A stretch of 9,752 nucleotides of DNA from Betaproteobacteria bacterium (GTDB lineage: Bacteria > Pseudomonadota > Gammaproteobacteria > Burkholderiales > Thiobacillaceae). Location of the stretch: NCBI GenBank assembly GCA_020049245.1, contig JAIFLB010000128.1:1-9752 (forward strand), read 5' to 3'. The notes under the pieces were generated by a model. That model was not told where the DNA came from, did no database searches, and saw only the letters and a program-made list of their open reading frames with translations. The position numbers and the translations under genes were made by a program. This document shows positions 6,830 through 9,752 of the stretch, piece by piece. The number at the start of each line of letters is the position of its first letter. Within the stretch, counting starts at the first letter, position 1.

Positions 6830-7697
6830 TACCAAGCTCCTGGCTTCTGGTATTCAGACCGGGGGATCGCCTCTCCCGCCGGTGGCATTGCCGGAATTTT
6901 CCTCACCCCTTTTTTCTTCCTTGAAACAGCGCTCACCCGCGCTCATCGCGCTGCTGGCGCATCTGCCCGGCGTGATTTTTGCAGCCATCCTGGTTGCTTC
7001 CGGCATACAGGTGACGCTACCCGGGCTGATTCTGATCGTCTCGCTTTGCGCCGCCCTGCTTGCCTGGCTTTGGCAGTTGCCGCTCTGGTGGCGCTTCATC
7101 AACCTGTTTTTTCTGCCCCTGGTCGGCTTTGCGCTCTACCTGCAAAACCAGACCGTTGCGATTGATCCAAACTGGTATCTGGCCGCCTTCCTGATCCTCG
7201 CACTGACTTCAATCGGGGCGGTGCGGACCCGGGTACCGCTGTATCTTTCCAGCCCTCGCGCGGCGGATGAACTGGCGCTGCGCCTACCCCAAAACGGACG
7301 TCTGATCGACCTGGGCTGCGGCCTTGGCGGCCCGCTGGCGCGCATTCACGAACAGCGCCCCGATTCACGCTTGGCGGGTATTGAAGCGGCGCCGCTGAAT
7401 TGGCTGTTCGCCTGGCTCCGCTTGAAGTTCAGTGGCGCCAAGGCGGACATTCGCTTCGGCAATCTATGGACCGCCAATCTCGCCGACTACGACATTGTCT
7501 ATGCCTATCTCTCGCCCGCCCCGATGGCGCGCTTGTGGGACAAAGCCTTGCTCGAAATGAAGCCGGGCAGCCTGTTCATCAGCAACAGCTTTTCGGTGAA
7601 TGGCGTCGATACCAGCTTCGACCCGGATGAACTCATCGAAATCTCGCAACCCGGCGATCTTTCCCATGCCCAGCTGCTGATCTGGAGAATGCGATGA
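6816..7697 (+). CDS. Membrane-anchored class I SAM-dependent methyltransferase, substrate unknown
   Basis: A 293-residue protein with two parts. Residues 42-135 hold about four hydrophobic segments (around 42-60, 68-87, 92-110 and 118-135), so it should sit in the inner membrane. Residues 145-293 look like a Rossmann-type methyltransferase. Motif I is LIDLGCGLGGPLARI (163-177), and Glu190 in AGIEAAP is the acidic residue expected to bind the SAM ribose. DIVYAYLSP (225-233) fits the fourth strand, and a KPGSLFISNSF strand follows. I cannot identify the methyl acceptor. The start overlaps the end of motB by 14 bases, and the stop overlaps the next start as ATGA, so the three genes should be translated together. 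A role in motility or signalling is possible from context only; the chain contains none of the usual CheR features I could recognise. Confidence 0.75.
   Translation: MSNPDTKLLASGIQTGGSPLPPVALPEFSSPLFSSLKQRSPALIALLAHLPGVIFAAILVASGIQVTLPGLILIVSLCAALLAWLWQLPLWWRFINLFFLPLVGFALYLQNQTVAIDPNWYLAAFLILALTSIGAVRTRVPLYLSSPRAADELALRLPQNGRLIDLGCGLGGPLARIHEQRPDSRLAGIEAAPLNWLFAWLRLKFSGAKADIRFGNLWTANLADYDIVYAYLSPAPMARLWDKALLEMKPGSLFISNSFSVNGVDTSFDPDELIEISQPGDLSHAQLLIWRMR
7684..7687 (+). promoter_or_regulatory. Ribosome binding site of the HDOD-GAF gene inside the methyltransferase gene
   Basis: GGAG lies 6 bases before ATG 7694, within the last codons of the upstream gene. The start and upstream stop share ATGA (7694-7697), which indicates translational coupling and supports this start. 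Confidence 0.6.
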
Positions 7698-9217
7698 GCT
7701 TCAGTCTGGAACGCTTGCAACCCGGTCCCCTACCGATTTTTCGTCGCACGCATGAGGCACTGAGCCGTTTCGGCACTCGCCAGGACAAGATCAGCGCGCG
7801 CGAAGTCGCTTATGAAATCCTGGCCGACCCGTTCGCCACGCTTTACCTGATGTACAGCATCAACCAGAGGGTCAGTGAACGCTCCGACGCCGAGGTCAAC
7901 ACGGTTGAACATGCGTTGATGATGCATGGCGTCAGCGCCTTCCTGAATACTGTGCGGAACTGGCCGATTCTGGAAAACATCCCGGCGGGCTACAACCCGC
8001 GCTTGTACGCCGCCGTGCAAACAATCACCCGCCGCGCCCAACATGCCGCCTGGCAGGCACGCGATTTTGCCGTGTTGCATAGCGACATCCGCGCCGAAGA
8101 AGTCCAGGTTGCCGCCCTCCTCCACTACGCCCCGGAACTGCTGCTCTGGCTGCGCACGCCGGATCAGGCACTTGCCTTGCAACGCAAGCGCCGTCGCATG
8201 AACGAAGCGGAAGCGGAAATCGCGGTGCTGGGAGACCGCCTCGACATCCTGCGTCTGAAACTGCTGGGAACGTGGTACATCCCGCCGCTGACGCTTGACC
8301 TGTTGAGCCCGCAACATGCCGAACGCTCGCGCCAGGTCATCCTGACGGCCAGCCTGGAGATTGCGCAACGCAGCGATCGCGGCTGGTGGGACGAAGACCT
8401 GATGCAGGCCTACACGGCGCTTTCTGGCGTAGAGAACACCGACATCGACACGGTCATCGCCACCGTGCATGCCAACGCCGCCCGCGTCGCCCGTTGTTGC
8501 GACTGGCTGCAATCGCCACCGGCAGCAACCTGGGGACCGATGATTCCCGGCCCCTGGCCGCCGGAACCCGACGATGACGAAGAAGCGCCCGCCAAACCGG
8601 AAGTCGTTGCGGCGGCACCCGCTGCCCCGGTGGCGAGGCCGGTCAAACCCGAGGTCGTGGTGGAACCGGAACCCAGCATCTGTCCGATGCCCGACAAGAA
8701 TGTGTTCCGCGAAGCCATGAAAGGCATCGAAGCGCATCTGGACGGCTCATACACCCTGACCCAGATGTCCGCCGTCATCCTGAAAGGCTTGCATACCGGC
8801 CTTGGGCTTAAGCGCATCATCCTGGCGATGATCACGCCGGATGGACTGCGCGTGAAATCCCGTTTCACCTTCGGCGTCACCGGCGAAGATGCGCTACGCC
8901 ATTTTGAATTCGAACTTGGCGGCAAAGACCTGTTCAGTCAAATGATGAACAAAATGCAGGGCGTCTGGCTGAATGAAGGCAATCGTCAAAAGCTCTGGCC
9001 GATGATTCAACCGAAGCTGCAAGCCATGCTCGGCGAAGGCGACTTCTACACCATGAGTCTGTACAACGGCGAAAAACCAATCGGCCTGATCTACGCAGAC
9101 CGTGGCCACAAAGTGGATGAAACCCAATGCGGCCTCGACCCGATGACCTACACCGATTTCAAGATGCTGTGCCTGCAATCGGCACGCGGCCTGAGCAAGA
9201 TCAAGCCGGCCAGTTGA
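7694..9217 (+). CDS. HDOD domain protein with C-terminal GAF-like domain
   Basis: A 507-residue soluble protein, apparently a regulator. Residues 10-275 resemble an HDOD domain, the output-type relative of HD phosphohydrolases. It has PLPIFRRTHEALSRF at the start, then REVAYEILADPFATLYLMYSIN and VEHALMMHGVSAFLNTV. The position of the HD metal dyad reads ALLHYAPELLLW (141-152), with His but no following Asp, so hydrolase activity is unlikely. Residues 281-335 are a flexible linker rich in Pro, Ala, Val and acidic residues, with KPEVV twice. Residues 336-500 resemble a GAF sensor domain: a helix MKGIEAHLDGSYTLTQMSAV, then RIILAMITPDGLRVKSRFTFG and closing strand KPIGLIYADRG. The gene overlaps the methyltransferase stop by four bases. 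The ligand and partner are unknown. The HDOD call is fairly sure, the GAF call somewhat less so. Confidence 0.82.
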   Translation: MSFSLERLQPGPLPIFRRTHEALSRFGTRQDKISAREVAYEILADPFATLYLMYSINQRVSERSDAEVNTVEHALMMHGVSAFLNTVRNWPILENIPAGYNPRLYAAVQTITRRAQHAAWQARDFAVLHSDIRAEEVQVAALLHYAPELLLWLRTPDQALALQRKRRRMNEAEAEIAVLGDRLDILRLKLLGTWYIPPLTLDLLSPQHAERSRQVILTASLEIAQRSDRGWWDEDLMQAYTALSGVENTDIDTVIATVHANAARVARCCDWLQSPPAATWGPMIPGPWPPEPDDDEEAPAKPEVVAAAPAAPVARPVKPEVVVEPEPSICPMPDKNVFREAMKGIEAHLDGSYTLTQMSAVILKGLHTGLGLKRIILAMITPDGLRVKSRFTFGVTGEDALRHFEFELGGKDLFSQMMNKMQGVWLNEGNRQKLWPMIQPKLQAMLGEGDFYTMSLYNGEKPIGLIYADRGHKVDETQCGLDPMTYTDFKMLCLQSARGLSKIKPAS

Positions 9218-9309
9218 GGCGTTTCGGCCGCCAAACTGAAGCGGTCAAACCCACTAACCGCACGGCATCGCTGCCCAGAACGCCCCATCCAACAATCGAT
9301 TGCAGAATC

Positions 9310-9339
9310 GTAGGATGGGCCAAGCGCAGCGGGCCCATC
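9310..9339 (+). repeat. REP unit, left copy
   Basis: The unit begins with GTAG (9310-9313), followed by an 8-bp stem, GATGGGCC (9314-9321) pairing with GGCCCATC (9332-9339), around a 10-base loop. GTAG next to an imperfect or short hairpin is the known RAYT recognition layout. Confidence 0.75.
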
Positions 9340-9353
9340 GATGCGCGACGACA

Positions 9354-9383
9354 GATGGGCCCGCTGCGCTTGGCCCATCCTAC
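9354..9383 (-). repeat. REP unit, right copy, inverted
   Basis: This is the exact reverse complement of the left unit. GATGGGCC (9354-9361) pairs with GGCCCATC (9372-9379), and CTAC (9380-9383) is the GTAG signal read on the minus strand. Confidence 0.75.
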
Positions 9384-9420
9384 AGTCGACTTTGGTTAAC
9401 GGGTGCTTCAAGGTTTCGCT

Positions 9421-9456
9421 ATTCGGGTTTAATCACCCATTCGGGTTTAATCACCC
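9421..9456 (+). repeat. 18-bp perfect tandem duplication upstream of hsdM
   Basis: The unit ATTCGGGTTTAATCACCC occurs at 9421-9438 and again directly at 9439-9456, with the following A also shared. It ends 25 bases before the hsdM start. It could be a slippage product, or part of an operator or promoter, but nothing in the sequence proves either. Confidence 0.8.
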
Positions 9457-9481
9457 ACCTCCGCATACCAACCCCAACTCC

Positions 9482-9752
9482 ATGGCCGATCCCAACCTTT
9501 CCTCCTTCATCTGGTCCGTCGCCGATCTGCTGCGCGGCGACTACAAGCAATCCGAATATGGCAAGGTCATCCTGCCGTTCACCGTGCTGCGCCGTCTCGA
9601 TTGCGTGCTGGAGAAGACCAAGGGCATCGTGCTGATCGAAAAGGAAATCCGTGAAGCGGCCGGGCTGAATCCGGAACCCTTCCTGCTGCGCATCTCCGGC
9701 CAGCTCTTCTTCAACACCTCGCCGCTCGACCTGAAGAAACTGATGGGCGACC
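9482..9752 (+). CDS. hsdM: HsdM, type I restriction-modification methylase subunit (N-terminal part)
   Basis: First 90 codons of a type I restriction-modification methylation subunit; the gene runs off the window end. The protein would work with HsdS, which gives specificity, and HsdR, which cleaves, to methylate adenine on host DNA. The start ATG 9482 gives MADPNLSSFIWSVADLLRG, then YGKVILPFTVLRRLDCVLE, which is the signature of the N-terminal helical domain of HsdM. FFNTSPLDLKKLMGD further on also fits. The SAM-binding and NPPF catalytic motifs lie beyond the window, so activity cannot be judged. No clear Shine-Dalgarno precedes the start. The gene follows the REPIN and tandem repeat, and probably opens an hsdMSR locus. 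Confidence 0.9.
   Translation, partial: MADPNLSSFIWSVADLLRGDYKQSEYGKVILPFTVLRRLDCVLEKTKGIVLIEKEIREAAGLNPEPFLLRISGQLFFNTSPLDLKKLMGD

Larger units (their letters stand above)
9310..9383. repeat. REPIN-like element: perfect 30-bp inverted repeat with 14-base loop
   Basis: Bases 9310-9339 and 9354-9383 are perfect reverse complements, separated by a 14-base loop (9340-9353). Each arm is itself a REP-type unit with a GTAG tetranucleotide at its outer foot and a nested hairpin. This arrangement matches REPINs, which are pairs of inverted REP sequences mobilised by REP-associated tyrosine transposases (RAYT). No transposase is encoded in the window, so it would have to act from elsewhere. The stem lacks a following T-run, so it is not a classic terminator. 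It could still slow RNA 3' exonucleases at the end of the upstream transcript. Confidence 0.85.
9218..9481. other. Non-coding spacer with REPIN-like element and tandem duplication
   Basis: About 264 bases separate the HDOD-GAF gene from hsdM. The stretch contains a large inverted repeat (9310-9383) and an 18-bp tandem repeat (9421-9456). I see no convincing promoter or T-tailed terminator, but the promoter of hsdM should lie here or in the repeats. The first 90 bases show nothing beyond a short palindrome, CAATCGATTG, at 9293-9302. Confidence 0.7.

Noticed and set aside
7730..8737. Long antisense reading frame (335 codons) opposite the HDOD-GAF gene
   Set aside because: It has no recognisable motifs, is rich in Arg, His and Gly as expected for an antisense shadow in GC-rich DNA, and lies fully within a well-supported gene.
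9310..9383. Rho-independent terminator
   Set aside because: The stem is strong but no T-run follows on either strand, and the nested GTAG units point to a REP-type element.
9148..9411. Small reading frames on both strands crossing the inverted repeat, with MGQAQRAH-like peptides
   Set aside because: These peptides are just the translation of the repeat arms, a common source of false small genes.
9300..9635. A 111-codon + strand reading frame overlapping the start of hsdM
   Set aside because: It translates the repeats and then runs out of frame through hsdM, and has no family resemblance.

Overview
The window reads as chromosomal DNA of a Gram-negative proteobacterium, most probably a betaproteobacterium. 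The evidence is the order bamA-skp-lpxD-fabZ-lpxA-lpxB-rnhB, the proteobacterial-type stator proteins MotA and MotB, the GC-rich codon use and the style of the repeats. I cannot name a genus from the sequence alone. All supported genes lie on the + strand.

Positions 1-4999 are the outer-membrane biogenesis operon. It holds the C-terminal end of bamA, then skp (ompH), lpxD, fabZ, lpxA, lpxB and rnhB, with gaps of 5-14 bases or short overlaps. BamA and Skp insert and chaperone outer-membrane proteins. LpxA, LpxD and LpxB carry out early lipid A synthesis, and FabZ shares the 3-hydroxyacyl-ACP pool with LpxA and LpxD. RnhB removes RNA from RNA/DNA hybrids. All active-site residues I looked for are present. 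LpxA has an isoleucine at its acyl-chain ruler position, which suggests a short (about C10) O-linked 3-hydroxyacyl chain in the lipid A.

Positions 5012-7697 and 7694-9217 form a motility-type block that follows without a break: motA, motB, a membrane-anchored SAM-dependent methyltransferase, and an HDOD-GAF regulatory protein. The motA reading frame is broken. About 44 bases encoding roughly 15 cytoplasmic-loop residues appear to be missing at position 5420-5424, and the remainder of MotA continues in another frame. motB is intact.

Positions 9218-9481 are non-coding. They hold a perfect 30-bp inverted repeat made of two GTAG-headed REP hairpins facing each other (a REPIN-like element), followed by an 18-bp tandem duplication. 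Beyond this starts hsdM, the methylase subunit of a type I restriction-modification system, cut off by the window end. The REPIN and duplication thus mark the change from core genes to a probable defence locus.

The most notable points are the motA lesion, the REPIN-like element, the LpxA ruler residue, and the translationally coupled methyltransferase/HDOD-GAF pair, whose function I do not know. I see no clearly new multi-gene system fully contained in the window.
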